The position numbers and the translations under genes are program-made. Of a stretch of 64,000 bases of DNA, positions 24,618 through 35,293 are shown piece by piece; positions within the stretch are counted from its first letter, which is position 1; every line of letters begins with the position of its first letter. Source of the DNA: Nyssa sinensis (taxonomy: Eukaryota; Streptophyta; Magnoliopsida; Cornales; Nyssaceae); the NCBI GenBank assembly GCA_008638375.1, contig CM018038.1:15832515-15896514 (forward strand). Reading direction: 5' to 3'. Below the pieces are notes generated by a model, which worked only from the letters and a program-made list of their open reading frames with translations, was not told the origin of the DNA and did no database searches.

Positions 24618-25187
24618 GTGGAATTTTTCTTTTTAATGAGTCATTCCAGTGACATGTTTATGTGTCATTCTAATAATATTTTATCATGTGTGATATGAAT
24701 CTTTTTTTAGTGAGACATAATATATATGACAAAATATAATTAGAATGGTATATTGCACCGCCTTAATCTGCTCAAATGAATCCTTAATACAAACAGTCTC
24801 GTCAATTAAAATGGCAATATAGTCCACTGCCTAAACCAACTCCAACCACCAATAACAAAGAAAAGACAATGACTAGAATTTTACAAAATTATTTTTTTTC
24901 AAACAATTTATCGTAGATGTCTATAACAGTTAACTTATTGTAGGACCCAATGTAGAATCTACCACTGAACAGGTGAAACACAAATTGCTAGAGCAAAAAA
25001 AAATTATGAAACTCGTGATATTTTCTCATAAGTTCGGTATATCACATGACAATATACCATTCTAATTATATTTTGTCATATATATTATGTCTCACTAAAA
25101 AAAGATTCATATCACACATGATAAAATATTATTAGAATGACACATAAACATGTCACTGGAATGACTCATTAAAAAGAAAAATTCCAC
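24618..25187. other. Centre of the palindrome (138-bp inner flanks and 294-bp spacer)
   Basis: 24618-24755 and 25050-25187 are exact reverse complements by eye and are the host DNA next to the insertion site, starting with the TSD. Between them, 24756-25049 is single-copy, AT-rich and shows no gene. The sequence ggtatat occurs beside both inner breakpoints (24748 and 25037), a possible template-switch microhomology. Confidence 0.85.
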
Positions 25188-25891
25188 TAATATACCACTA
25201 TGTGACACACCAACCACTGCATGACACGTGCAACTGCAAGATCGGTTCATGACCCATAATAGAGCTCAGGCTCGGCCATATAACTTGTGTTCGGTCGCCC
25301 AGCTCGGGCTCGGCCACATAACTTGTGCTCGGTCGCTTAGTTCATGTTCGGCCTTTTAATCTGTGTTCGGCCATTTAGTACATGCCCGGTCATACATCTC
25401 ATCCTCAGTCAGTCAAGGGCATAACCTACATGGGCCGAGCTCATAGTATCAAAGCAAGACAGTTCTCCCATAAAGACTAACTTGTATAGATGCAAGCTTG
25501 CAATACAACACATCAATGATCAGACCTAATCATCGCTTCAGTAAGCACCAAGTAGGAAATAAGGAAGCTATCTCCAACAAGGAAACTGCCACACTGAGTT
25601 ACCATATTCAACAAGGTAACTGATATCTCCAGAGATCCAATCCCTATATTCATGGCTCCAAATCCTAATCAACTTAGGAGAGATATTGCCTATAAATTCA
25701 ACCCTAAAGGTACGCTTTATTTTCATGCTCATTATTTTGGCTTTCATTACGAGTCTTTCAATTCAATTTATTGACTTAAGCATCGGAGCGGCTACCGCCG
25801 GAGCCAACCCGGTGGTCCTCTGATCTTCTGTTTCAAGTGTTTCGCAGGGAGCCGAGCTTGGATCTCACGTGGGCCAAAAAGTGCAGCATCA
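25188..25891 (+). repeat. 5' LTR of right element
   Basis: 704 bp; begins taatatacc where the three other LTR copies begin tgatatacc. A TATA box (tataaat) lies at 25691-25697, a likely U3 promoter for gag-pol. It ends tgcagcatca. Confidence 0.93.
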
Positions 25892-25894
25892 GTT

Positions 25895-25912
25895 TGGCGC
25901 CGTCTGTGGGAA
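25895..25912 (+). other. Primer binding site, right element
   Basis: tggcgccgtctgtggga starts 3 bp after the LTR. The right copy has one more A than the left just after it (gggaaacg versus gggaacg). Confidence 0.65.
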
Positions 25913-25971
25913 ACGACAATCACCAAGTGCTCTACTCAATCTAAGCTCATCTTTCGTCTATTAGAGGGATT

Positions 25972-28254
25972 ATGGCTCCCAACTTGCGACCCAGGAATAA
26001 CACTCAAATCCCTCATCCTCAACCAACTGCTGGACGAGGAAGAGGGCGAGGGAATAACTCTGCACAGGAAGAACTAATCGAAACTAGACGGCAGAACCAG
26101 TTGCTACGGGAACAGCTTTTGACCATGACCAGGACCCTGGCAATGTTCACCCAGAATCATGAAACCAATCCTCAAAATCCACCCGTTGTCACTCAACAGC
26201 AGCAGCCTCCTGCGGCCGCCGGTGTTCATATAGACCCCCAGCCGTCGTCGGCAGCCGGTCGAGGGATTCCCGCCTTTGTCCCGGAGGTCCATTATCGAAG
26301 TACTACCCGACCCCCCGTCCCAGGGGCCTCGGGAGTAAACTACGTTCCACAAGGATCACCTCCTCAAGTAGTTCCTGTACCACCAGTACCAGAGAATCAG
26401 AACAACCCCCCAGTAGCGGGCCAAGATCAGCCTACCCATATAGGCCCTGAGGCCGTGAGACCTGCCTCGCAGCAACCCGTTTTACCAAGAGGGTCAGTAA
26501 GAGCCGAAGAAGTTGCTGAATCAATAGACCGTACTGCTATCATAAGGGGTGCCCAGTATCCAGAACAGGACGAGCTGGCCAGATTGCTCGGGAGGTCGGC
26601 CACCCCGTTCACCAATGCTGTCATGGCCGAGGAAAGACCCAAGAAATTTATCGTCCCTAAATTCACCCCTTATGATGGGACTGGGGACCCGGGGGACCAC
26701 CTCTCCCACTACCAGCACACCATGGCTTTGCACGGCACTTCTGATGCCTTCTTATGCAGAACGTTCGTGACCAGCCTCAATGGTACCGCCCTAAAGTGGT
26801 TCCACCACCTCCCGCCGAACTCAGTATCTGGCTTTTATGAGCTCGGCAGAAGGTTCTTGGACAGATTCATGACTAGCAGGAGGCTAAGAAAGGGTCCGGA
26901 ATTCCTTCTGAACATAAAGCAAACGAGGGAAGAATCGCTCAGGGGGTATATAGCACGTTTTAACGCCGAGCTCACTGAGGTAACAGATTGCAGCCCCGGT
27001 TTCCTAGTGGCTGCTCTAGCCGCTGGACTTGCTCAAGGAGGGTTTAGAGACTCCCTGACCAAAAGTCCCCCTGCGGACATGGCAGCACTCATGGACCGTG
27101 CAAGGAAGTACATCAACCTGGAGGAGGCCAGGGACACCTCTAGAAAGGTCAAAGAGCAAGCTCAGAAAGACGATCACAAGAAAGATAGTCAAAAGAAGGA
27201 CACCAGCTCGGCCAGGAAGAGAGTCAGGAGCCCAGAAAAAAGGGGGGCCCCCAGAACCTCCTTCAATTCTGGACTAAGGGAATTCAACCACTTCACTCCT
27301 CTAAACGCCTCTCCGTACAACATATTGAAGCAAGTAAGATCTCGAGAAAATATGAGATGGCCGGAGCCTTTGAAAGGAGACCCCAGCTATCGAGATCAGA
27401 CCAAATATTGTGACTTTCACAAAGACCGAGGGCACACAACCAATACCTGCAAAGCTCTCAAGCATGAGATTGAGCAGCTAATAAGGAGAGGAAGGCTGCA
27501 GGAGTTCGTCAAGCAGGACGGAGGACAGAACCCCCGTGACGAACGACCCCAGCAGAGAAAAACCGACCAGAGGCAGGAGCAGAAAGGAGGCAGGAACGAA
27601 CCCCCACGACAGAACAATCAGGTGATCTATGTCCTACACGCAGATTCCCCTGCAACAGGCACCTCTAACAGGTCAAGGAAACGATATGCTCGAGAGGCCA
27701 GGTCTGCTCCCAACATCATGCAGGTCGCTAACTTGGAGAAAAGGTTAAAGCCCTTGCCGGAAATCCAATTTACGGATCACGACCTTAGGGGAGTTCATTG
27801 TCCTCACAGCGACGCCCTGGTTATCTCCCTTAAGATCGCCAACTTCGATATCCGGAGAGTTCTCGTCGACACTGGGTGTTCGACCAATGTACTGTTCTAC
27901 GACCCTTTCAAGCATATGAAGCTCGACCCCAATAACATTAAACCCACGAGCATAATCATGACGGGCTTTGATGGAAACACTAACACTCCACTAGGAAGGG
28001 TCGATCTGGCCACCACTGCGGGTGAAGGGGACGGACAGAAGACCACGATAGCCGAGTACATGGTCATAAAAGCTAAATCTCCCTACAACGTCATAATTGG
28101 AAGGCCCTGGCTACATGAGATGGGAGCGGTCACCTCAACCCTCCACCAATGCTTAAAATACGTTCACAATCAGACAGTCTACTCCATCAGAGGATGCCAA
28201 CCGACCTCCCGAGAGTGCCATGCCCTCGCACTCAAAGCTAAGGCCCCCAAATAG
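25972..28254 (+). CDS. gag-protease of right element (760 aa)
   Basis: Start ATG at 25972 (MAPNLRPRNNTQ), the first long-frame ATG after the PBS. The N-terminal part is low-complexity and Gln/Pro-rich. The gag domain lies at roughly residues 220-340 (KFTPYDGTGDP, LKWFHHLPPNSVSGFYELGR), followed by a basic Lys/Arg stretch. A zinc-knuckle variant, C480-x2-H-x4-H-x4-C, has His where the standard knuckle has its second Cys. The aspartic protease has D633-T-G in VLVDTGCSTNVLFY. It would form the particle, bind RNA and process the polyprotein. Pol continues in the same frame after one TAG, in a readthrough-type context, so gag-protease would be made in excess of pol. Confidence 0.92.
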   Translation: MAPNLRPRNNTQIPHPQPTAGRGRGRGNNSAQEELIETRRQNQLLREQLLTMTRTLAMFTQNHETNPQNPPVVTQQQQPPAAAGVHIDPQPSSAAGRGIPAFVPEVHYRSTTRPPVPGASGVNYVPQGSPPQVVPVPPVPENQNNPPVAGQDQPTHIGPEAVRPASQQPVLPRGSVRAEEVAESIDRTAIIRGAQYPEQDELARLLGRSATPFTNAVMAEERPKKFIVPKFTPYDGTGDPGDHLSHYQHTMALHGTSDAFLCRTFVTSLNGTALKWFHHLPPNSVSGFYELGRRFLDRFMTSRRLRKGPEFLLNIKQTREESLRGYIARFNAELTEVTDCSPGFLVAALAAGLAQGGFRDSLTKSPPADMAALMDRARKYINLEEARDTSRKVKEQAQKDDHKKDSQKKDTSSARKRVRSPEKRGAPRTSFNSGLREFNHFTPLNASPYNILKQVRSRENMRWPEPLKGDPSYRDQTKYCDFHKDRGHTTNTCKALKHEIEQLIRRGRLQEFVKQDGGQNPRDERPQQRKTDQRQEQKGGRNEPPRQNNQVIYVLHADSPATGTSNRSRKRYAREARSAPNIMQVANLEKRLKPLPEIQFTDHDLRGVHCPHSDALVISLKIANFDIRRVLVDTGCSTNVLFYDPFKHMKLDPNNIKPTSIIMTGFDGNTNTPLGRVDLATTAGEGDGQKTTIAEYMVIKAKSPYNVIIGRPWLHEMGAVTSTLHQCLKYVHNQTVYSIRGCQPTSRECHALALKAKAPK

Positions 28255-28260
28255 CAATTA
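28252..28260 (+). promoter_or_regulatory. Leaky stop: TAG CAA TTA between protease and RT
   Basis: The gag-protease frame stops at TAG and is followed in the same frame by CAATTA, then opens into pol. UAG-CAA-UUA fits the UAG-CAR-YYA consensus of tobamovirus replicase readthrough in plants. Both arms keep it unchanged (left copy near 21,549-21,557 on the minus strand). That readthrough occurs is inference. Confidence 0.75.
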
Positions 28261-28272
28261 CTGCACGCCCGT

Positions 28273-31200
28273 GTGTGCAAGGATGCAATCTACCCTTGCT
28301 GTCACGAGGCAGAAGACTGTCCCTCCAAAATTGAAGAACCATTGAGCCCCAGAGGAAGGGATAGCAGAGCCAAGCCTATAGGGGAGCCTATTAAAGTCCT
28401 GGTCAGCTCAGAGGATCAGGGACGTTACCTGCAGATAGGTCCCGACCTGACGCATGCCGAGCAGGATGAGCTGGTCAAGTTTTTGAAGAAAAACCTCTCC
28501 GTATTTGCCTGGGAGACAAGCGACATGGAAGGGATAGATCCCGACCTGATCACGCACAGACTAATGGTGGATCCAGATCATCCACCAATGAGACAAAAGA
28601 GAAGGCCTCTCGCTCCAGAACGGCATCAGGTCATCAACGACGAGGTTCAAAGGTTGCTCAACGCCAACATGATACGAGAGGTATCTTATCCTGATTGGTT
28701 GGCCAACACTGTTCTGGTCAAAAAGAAGAATGGTAAATGGAGAGTCTGTGTCGACTACACAGATCTCAACAAAGCATGCCCAAAGGATAGCTTCCCTCTT
28801 CCACGAATAGATCAGTTAGTCGATGCAACTGCAGGGCACGAGCTCATGAGCTTCATGGATGCTTATTCTGGGTACAATCAAATACAGATGCATCCTCCCG
28901 ATCAAGAGAAGACTTCATTCATCACCGAACGAGGTCTCTATTGCTACAAAGTGATGCCGTTCGGACTAAAGAATGCTGGAGCTACCTACCAACGTCTTGT
29001 TAATAAGATGTTCGGCTCCTTGATCGGCAGCACTATGGAAGTTTATATCGACGATATGCTGGTCAAGAGCCTAAGGAAGAGCAGTCATCTCCAACACCTA
29101 GCGCAAACCTTCGATATCCTCAGACAATATAAAATGAAGCTTAATCCCTCAAAGTGCACCTTTGGTGTAACAAAAGGGAAGTTCCTTGGGTACATAGTCT
29201 CTCAAAGAGGTATAGAAGCAGACCCGACTCAGATCGGGGCTCTGATCGGACTGAAATCCCCAAAGGCCCGAAAGGACATTCAAGCTCTGAACGGCCGGAT
29301 AGCAGCTCTCAGCAGATTCATCTCCAAATCCACGGATCGGTGTCTACCCTTCTTCGAGGCTCTGAAAGGTAACAAATCTTTGCAATGGACTGACGAGTGT
29401 GAAAAATCCTTTCAGGAACTCAAAAGATACTTGGCTTCGCCCGAGCTCTTATCAAAACCAATCCAAGGAGAAAGGCTGCTTCTCTATCTCGCAGTCTCTG
29501 AGAACGCTGTCAGTTCGGTACTGGTTAGGCAAGACAGGAGCGTGCAGAGGCCCATCTTCTATGTCAGCAAGGCATTACTAGACACAGAAAAGAGGTACCC
29601 CGAAATTGAGAAGCTAGCCCTTGCTCTCATAGTTTCTGCACGGAAGCTGAGACCATACTTCCAAGCACATCCCATAGAAATTCCGACTGCCTACCCACTG
29701 AAAGCAGTCCTAAGAAAACCAGAAGTATCAGGACGGTTGGTCAAGTGGTCAGTGGAACTGGGGGAGTTCGATTTGTCCTACATTCCACGAGTCTCAATTA
29801 AAGGGCAAGCCTTGGCAGACTTCATCGCAGAATTCACTCCCGCGCTGCTAGGCAAAGCTCAAGTCTCAGACGAGGTGGGGACTTGGAAGTTGTATGCTGA
29901 TGGATCATCCACTGACCGAGGTGCCGGAGCAGGGCTAGTACTACACTCTCCTGATGGACTTACAACCGAAAGGGCAATTAGCTTGGGGTTCAGAGCCTCC
30001 AACAACGAAGCGGAATATGAGGCCCTTATCTTAGGAATGAAGCTAGCTCAGGAGTGCGAGGTACAGAGCCTCGAGGTATTTTCTGACTCCCAACTGGTGG
30101 TTAGCCAGGTTCAAGGAGAATATGCCATCAAGGATGAAAGAATGCTCCGATATTCGGAACTAGTCAACTTGCTAAAACATTCCTTTCGAGCATTCTCAAT
30201 CCAAAAAATAGAAAGAGGACAGAACAGCCGAGCCGATGCCTTAGCAAACATGGCATCTCACATGAAAACGGGGGTGGAGTCAACGATAAAGTTCTCTCAC
30301 CAGCCAAGGCCTAGCACCGAGGAGATCCAGGTCGCCCAAGTCACAGAACAGCCTCAGAGCTGGATGACTCCTATACTCCAGTACCTGGAGGAGGGACTCC
30401 TCCCAGAGGACAGAAATAAGGCAAAAAGAATCCGCATCAGAGCAGCTCGGTATCTTGTCCTTAACGGAAAACTCTACCGAAGGTCTTACACCCAGCCATT
30501 GTTAAAATGCCTAGCACCTGAAGAGTCTCAATATGTCTTGGCAGAAATCCATGAAGGAATCTGTGGAAATCACAATGGGGGGAGAACCATAGCCCACCGA
30601 GCTCTAACCCAAGGCTACTACTGGCCTGGGATGCTGAAGGAAGCAAAGGAATATACTCGAAAGTGTGACAAATGCCAAAGGTTCGCCCCTTATCAGCATC
30701 AGCTGCAACATGAGCTCATCCCCATTACTAGCCCATGGCCCTTTGCACAGTGGGGAATGGACATCATAGGACCATTACCTAAAGCCAAGCCGAACAGGAG
30801 ATACCTATTGGTGGCTGTTGACTACTTTTCAAAATGGGCCGAAGCAGAACCACTGACTCGCATCACTGAAAAAGAGATAAAGAGTTTTACTTGGAAAAAT
30901 ATAGTCTGCAGGTTCGGCATACCTCATGTGATCGTCTCAGATAATGGCACGCAGTTCACTGGGAAAATATTCAAGAAATTCTGCCAGGACCTAAACATCA
31001 AACAGCACTTTTCCTCCCCTGGTCATCCTCAGGCCAACGGGCAGGCCGAGGTCACCAACCGAACTATCCTCGACGCTCTCAAGAAAAGATTAGAGGAAGC
31101 TAAAGGGGGATGGGTCGAGGAACTCCCTGGGGCACTCTGGGCCTACCGGACAACCAGGAGAACTCCAACATCGGAAACTCCCTTCTCCCTAGCCTACGGA

Positions 31201-31596
31201 ACTGAGGCAGTAATCCCTGTTGAGGTCGGCATGCCGACCTTAAGGGCTGAGGCTTTCAACGAAGAGACCAATGACCAACAACTAGCAGAAAATTTGGATT
31301 TGCTCGAAGAAAGAAGAGAGCAGGCCGTAATCAGAATGGAAGCATATCAGCGCAGGATGGTTAACCGCTCAAAAATTGGCCTCAAACCTACCAATTTCCA
31401 AGTTGGGGACCTCGTCCTAAGAAGGGTTTTCCAGAACACCAAGGACCCCACCATGGGGAAGTTATCACCGAACTGGGAAGGCCCCTACAGAATTATCAAA
31501 ACAGTTAGACCGACCACTTATTGGTTGGAAAGCATGAATGGGAAACCTGTTCCCAGGCCTTGGAACATGGAACATTTGCGAAAATATTATCAATAA
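28273..31596 (+). CDS. pol of right element: RT, RNase H, archaeal-type RNase H, integrase (1,107 aa from first Met)
   Basis: In frame with gag across a single TAG; 28273 is only the first Met and translation probably enters by readthrough. RT (about 95-300) includes NGKWRVCVDYTDLNKACPKD and the catalytic Y258-IDDM. A first, degenerate RNase H follows (LYLAVSENAVSSVLVRQD... about 385-500). A second RNase H of archaeal type follows (D543 in LYADGSSTDRG, then SNNEAEYEALILGM and FSDSQLVVSQ), the Tat-lineage hallmark. Integrase has the zinc region (HNGGRTIAHRAL...CDKCQRF) and D830, D890, E926 with DD35E spacing (MDIIGP, SDNGTQFTG, GQAEVTNR). No chromodomain is evident at the end. It appears intact. 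Confidence 0.93.
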   Translation: MCKDAIYPCCHEAEDCPSKIEEPLSPRGRDSRAKPIGEPIKVLVSSEDQGRYLQIGPDLTHAEQDELVKFLKKNLSVFAWETSDMEGIDPDLITHRLMVDPDHPPMRQKRRPLAPERHQVINDEVQRLLNANMIREVSYPDWLANTVLVKKKNGKWRVCVDYTDLNKACPKDSFPLPRIDQLVDATAGHELMSFMDAYSGYNQIQMHPPDQEKTSFITERGLYCYKVMPFGLKNAGATYQRLVNKMFGSLIGSTMEVYIDDMLVKSLRKSSHLQHLAQTFDILRQYKMKLNPSKCTFGVTKGKFLGYIVSQRGIEADPTQIGALIGLKSPKARKDIQALNGRIAALSRFISKSTDRCLPFFEALKGNKSLQWTDECEKSFQELKRYLASPELLSKPIQGERLLLYLAVSENAVSSVLVRQDRSVQRPIFYVSKALLDTEKRYPEIEKLALALIVSARKLRPYFQAHPIEIPTAYPLKAVLRKPEVSGRLVKWSVELGEFDLSYIPRVSIKGQALADFIAEFTPALLGKAQVSDEVGTWKLYADGSSTDRGAGAGLVLHSPDGLTTERAISLGFRASNNEAEYEALILGMKLAQECEVQSLEVFSDSQLVVSQVQGEYAIKDERMLRYSELVNLLKHSFRAFSIQKIERGQNSRADALANMASHMKTGVESTIKFSHQPRPSTEEIQVAQVTEQPQSWMTPILQYLEEGLLPEDRNKAKRIRIRAARYLVLNGKLYRRSYTQPLLKCLAPEESQYVLAEIHEGICGNHNGGRTIAHRALTQGYYWPGMLKEAKEYTRKCDKCQRFAPYQHQLQHELIPITSPWPFAQWGMDIIGPLPKAKPNRRYLLVAVDYFSKWAEAEPLTRITEKEIKSFTWKNIVCRFGIPHVIVSDNGTQFTGKIFKKFCQDLNIKQHFSSPGHPQANGQAEVTNRTILDALKKRLEEAKGGWVEELPGALWAYRTTRRTPTSETPFSLAYGTEAVIPVEVGMPTLRAEAFNEETNDQQLAENLDLLEERREQAVIRMEAYQRRMVNRSKIGLKPTNFQVGDLVLRRVFQNTKDPTMGKLSPNWEGPYRIIKTVRPTTYWLESMNGKPVPRPWNMEHLRKYYQ

Positions 31597-31630
31597 AGTA
31601 CTTTCTTTTTATTTCAACATCTTTCGTGAA

Positions 31631-32271
31631 ACATCTCAATGTACAGACCTCTCAGGTCTGGTCCATCTTAATGCACAGGCTCAGGTCTGGTCCATTTCAA
31701 TGTACAGACCTCTCAGGTCTGGTCCATCTTAATGCACAGACTATAAGTCTGGTCCATCTCAATGTACAGACCTCTCAGGTCTGGTCCATCTTAATGCACA
31801 GGCTCAGGTCTGGTCCATTTCAATGTACAGACTTCAGGTCTGGTCCATCTCAATGCACAGACTATAAGTCTGGTCCATTTCAATGTACAGACTTCAGGTC
31901 TGGTCCATCTCAATGCACAGACTATAAGTCTGGTCCATCTCAATGTACAGACCTCTCAGGTCTGGTCCATCTTAATGCACAGACTATAAGTCTGGTCCAT
32001 CTCAATGTACAGACCTCTCAGGTCTGGTCCATCTTAATGCACAGGCTCAGGTCTGGTCCATTTCAATGTACAGACTTCAGGTCTGGTCCATCTCAATGCA
32101 CAGACTATAAGTCTGGTCCATCTCAATGTACAGACTTCAGGTCTGGTCCATCTTAATGCACAGGCTTAGGTCTGGTCCATTTCAATGTACAGACTTCAGG
32201 TCTGGTCCATCTTAATGTACAGACTTCAGGTCTGGTACGTTTCAATGCACAGACCTCAGGTCTGTTCCATC
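31631..32271. repeat. Hairpin minisatellite, right copy
   Basis: Mirror image of 18040-18680, with the same number and order of unit variants by eye. It begins just after the pol stop. Most units contain a short palindrome such as cagacctctcaggtctg. Confidence 0.9.
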
Positions 32272-32894
32272 TTAATAAACAAAATCCCTAAGTCTGATCT
32301 ATCTTGATATATAAGGATGATGTTCTATTGCAAGAACACGAAACTAGGTGCCGGCAGTTATAAACAGGCGAGGATAACTCTAAATGCTCAGTCACACTGA
32401 CCATCAAAAAAATCCTTACAAATACAAGTCGCTCAGTTCGGCGATCAAGCTCAGGTTCCTACTCTAAAAGATCAGAGTAACTGTCTTGTACCAGTTTCTA
32501 CGACTGTTAATCAGAGATCAGATTGATTAATTATTATTCAAGTCATCTTTCTTAAAGAAAATCCATGATTCAAAAACCCCTCCAATACCAAGAGTTCGGC
32601 ATAAGTTGGTTATTACTACACATTACTTCAGGATTGCCATAAGTTAGTTCTGGAGACAACCCATGGTCGGTAAAAACAATACTCTAGGTTCCGAGCAGGT
32701 TTACTTGGGTCATGATACAAGCCTCAAAGGCCGAAGTCCGTTCATACACCACAAAACATTGATACATATTTAGAACAGAATTCAAAGATTGCCAACAATC
32801 AAAGAAAGATAGAGACAAAAACTGAAGAGAAGATATTTTCATTAATATTTGAGCTCGGTTACAAAAAGATGAAACAGGACTACAAAAGTTTTCC

Positions 32895-34881
32895 CTAAAC
32901 TAAGGGGCTTGCAGATCCGTCGTCCTGATCACCATCCTCGTCCTCGTCATCATCGTCAATCCCAGACAGGTCAATATCCGGGTACTTGGCAAGAAGCTTG
33001 GACTTGAAGTTATCATAACCGAGCTGCGCAATAGTATCACCCATCTTCTCAAGCTCGGTCTTCAACCTGGCCTCGGTCTCAACCTTGGCCTCATCAACCT
33101 TCTGAACAAGTGAAGACTGAAGAGCACTGTTCTCCTCCTTCAGTTTGGTCAGGTCCTGAAGAAGGGAGTCTCGTTCAGATCGCAAAGAATCCCTCTCAAG
33201 TTTAATAGAATCCCTTTCGGATTCCATAATTGAGAAGCAATTCCTCGCCTCCTTCAGCTCGTCCTCGGCTGTGGTGGCTTGAGATTGAGCCGTACCGAGC
33301 TGAAGCCTGGCTTCATCCAGCTCCTCCTCCAACCTCTCCACGGCCTGGAGATCCACCGTGGCCTCCATTAAAGCAGCCAAGCTATGGAGGGTCTGCAAAA
33401 ATAAGAAGACGTATCAGTAAAGAGGAAAAGGAAGAAGAGCACAAAAGCAGAAAGGTCGGTCGTTACCTTCAGATGAGCCCTCATGGCACCGGCCACAGTC
33501 TTCTCAGTACCCTTCCTGGTGCTGCAGGAAGGGATGTCAGTACAAGGGGCCTCAGCCCAGAAATCTTCAATGGCCTGATGGACGGCCTTGTATCCATCAG
33601 GCATGTCAGTACCCATCTTCGCCTTACCCCTCTGTTGAGATTTTTGGGCCGAAGAGGGGACAGGCCGAAGAACCGCCGTACCCCTCTGAGGGGCAGAAGA
33701 GGGTTCCCCGATCACCACCCCCTTTTGAGGGGCAGAGGAGGGCTCCCTGATCACAACTCCCCGCAGAGGAGGTCGGGAAGAGGGAGAAGCAGAGGAGACC
33801 GCCCCCTTCTTGGGAAGCGCAGATGGGGAAGGGGCGGTCGTCCTCGTCTTCTTCGAAGAAGACGCAGTGGGAGGGGGCTGGCTAGCCACCCTCTTCTTCT
33901 TTGACGACCCCCATTTGCCAGCGAGGGATTTGAGGACGTCGTCAACAACACCCTTATCCTTGGGAGGCATTGTAGGGCCTGAATGAAGAATGGCTCGGTA
34001 ATCCCGGTTTGAAGTCTGGAGGAGTCTCTTGTATTGGTCTTTCAAAACAGGGGTAAATTGCGGCCTCTTCTTGACGCTCTTGGCTACATAAAAGAGTTTT
34101 GAACAAAGGTCAGTCAGATACACAAAGGACAGGCACAAAGCAAAATTACAGAAGAAAAGGGTGTCTCACCCATAAACCCCGTGCTCCGGGGGAACGTGGA
34201 GAACTGGTCCTCAGGGTCGGTCACCTCCCATTTTCCACCAACAAAAAAGAACCGATCCTTCCAAAATTTATTGGAGGACGGCACGAAAGTCAAAGGCCGG
34301 AAGCCCTTGTCAAACGACATATAGTAGAGGCCCTCCGCCTTCCTATATTTAAGATCCATTTTGCTACGGATCAAGTCTAAGGAGACCTCAACACCATTCA
34401 GGCGACCTAGGGCCATAAACCCTAACAGGTGCCTCCAACTGTTCAGAAGCAGATCGGCCGGGCAGAGATTGAACCAACAGAAAAAATCCCTAAGCAGTCT
34501 AGGGAAAGGAAGGCGTAACCCCATCTCAAACCAAGCGGTATAAACACAAATTTCCCCATCCTGAACTTCCCAAGGGTAGTCGAAGTCCTCAGGAGCCCTA
34601 AGGGTGACATTTGGAGGAATCTCATACTTCTCCCTAATAACCTCCAACCAAGAGGATGTTACAGCACTCTCTACCTGAGAAGACCGACCCGAGACTTCAC
34701 CCTCTCTATCCCTAGACTCCGAGAAGGCATCAACTATTCTAACTGAGGGACTAGAGTGAGTCTCCTCCGATTCAGTCCCCGAGGAAGTGCTACCCCTAAT
34801 TAGGGTTTGTGACAAGGAAGGAGCTTCCGGAAGGCTCCCCGACCCATTACCAACATCAGAAGATGCCGAAGAAGTCGACAT
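32895..34881 (-). CDS. Antisense ORF of right element (spliced, 608 aa)
   Basis: Mirror of the left antisense gene: exons 34170-34881, 33467-34083 and 32895-33392 on the minus strand. The predicted protein is identical to the left copy. It has a Transposase_28-like N-terminal half, a Ser/Pro/Lys-rich middle, then a coiled coil with an acidic tail. Its TATA box is at 35079-35087. It runs tail-to-tail against pol, so both transcripts would read towards the minisatellite between them. Function unknown. Confidence 0.8.
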
Positions 34882-35078
34882 TTCAAAATAACCAAAAGGA
34901 GAAGAAGAGAAAGTGAAAAGATGAACGAAAACACTAAAACCGAACCTGAATCAAAGTAAGGGACTTCGGATGGATGGGATTCTTCACAAGGTAGCTTGCT
35001 GGTTCGACAATGGCGGATGTATATCTCGCTTTGCAAAATAGAAGATGGTAAAAAGAGTCGTACAAGGCTCTTTCCCCC

Positions 35079-35087
35079 TTTTATATA
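35079..35087 (-). promoter_or_regulatory. TATA box for right antisense ORF
   Basis: Mirror of 15224-15232; a ttttatata block on the plus strand, 198 bp upstream of the minus-strand ATG at 34881. Confidence 0.6.
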
Positions 35088-35279
35088 CATTCGGAGAATA
35101 ATGGCTACCCAGGCGAACCGCCACGACAGTATCGCAACAATAATGATTTGAGAAACCCAAAAACCGGCTGCGCAATAAATGATGTACCAACGGACGTCTA
35201 GGAAAACGAGACGACAGAACGCGTGACTTTTCGGGCACTCTTAAGACCTTAGTTATCCCCCGAGCTCCAACTAAGGCTT

Positions 35280-35293
35280 GGGGGGGGAGTAAC
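35280..35293 (+). other. Polypurine tract of right element
   Basis: Eight G followed by agtaac immediately before the 3' LTR; mirrored at 15018-15031 in the left element. It is the expected plus-strand primer site. Confidence 0.7.

Larger units (their letters stand above)
12746..24755 (+). repeat. Left arm of giant palindrome
   Basis: Every landmark here has a reverse-complement partner in 25050-37565. Paired coordinates sum to 50,311 from the outer edge to about 21,254, and to about 49,805-49,809 further in. The shift of 506 is explained by a 502-bp deletion in this arm plus 3-bp and 1-bp indels. The arm is 12,010 bp: 1,568 bp of outer flank, a complete LTR retrotransposon and 138 bp of inner flank. 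The outer edge is placed at 12746; slippage within the 28-bp repeats makes it uncertain by up to 56 bp. Confidence 0.97.

Noticed and set aside
28252..28254. gag stop codon as evidence that the right element is dead
   Set aside because: The stop has a consensus readthrough context, stays in frame with pol, and is shared by both copies.
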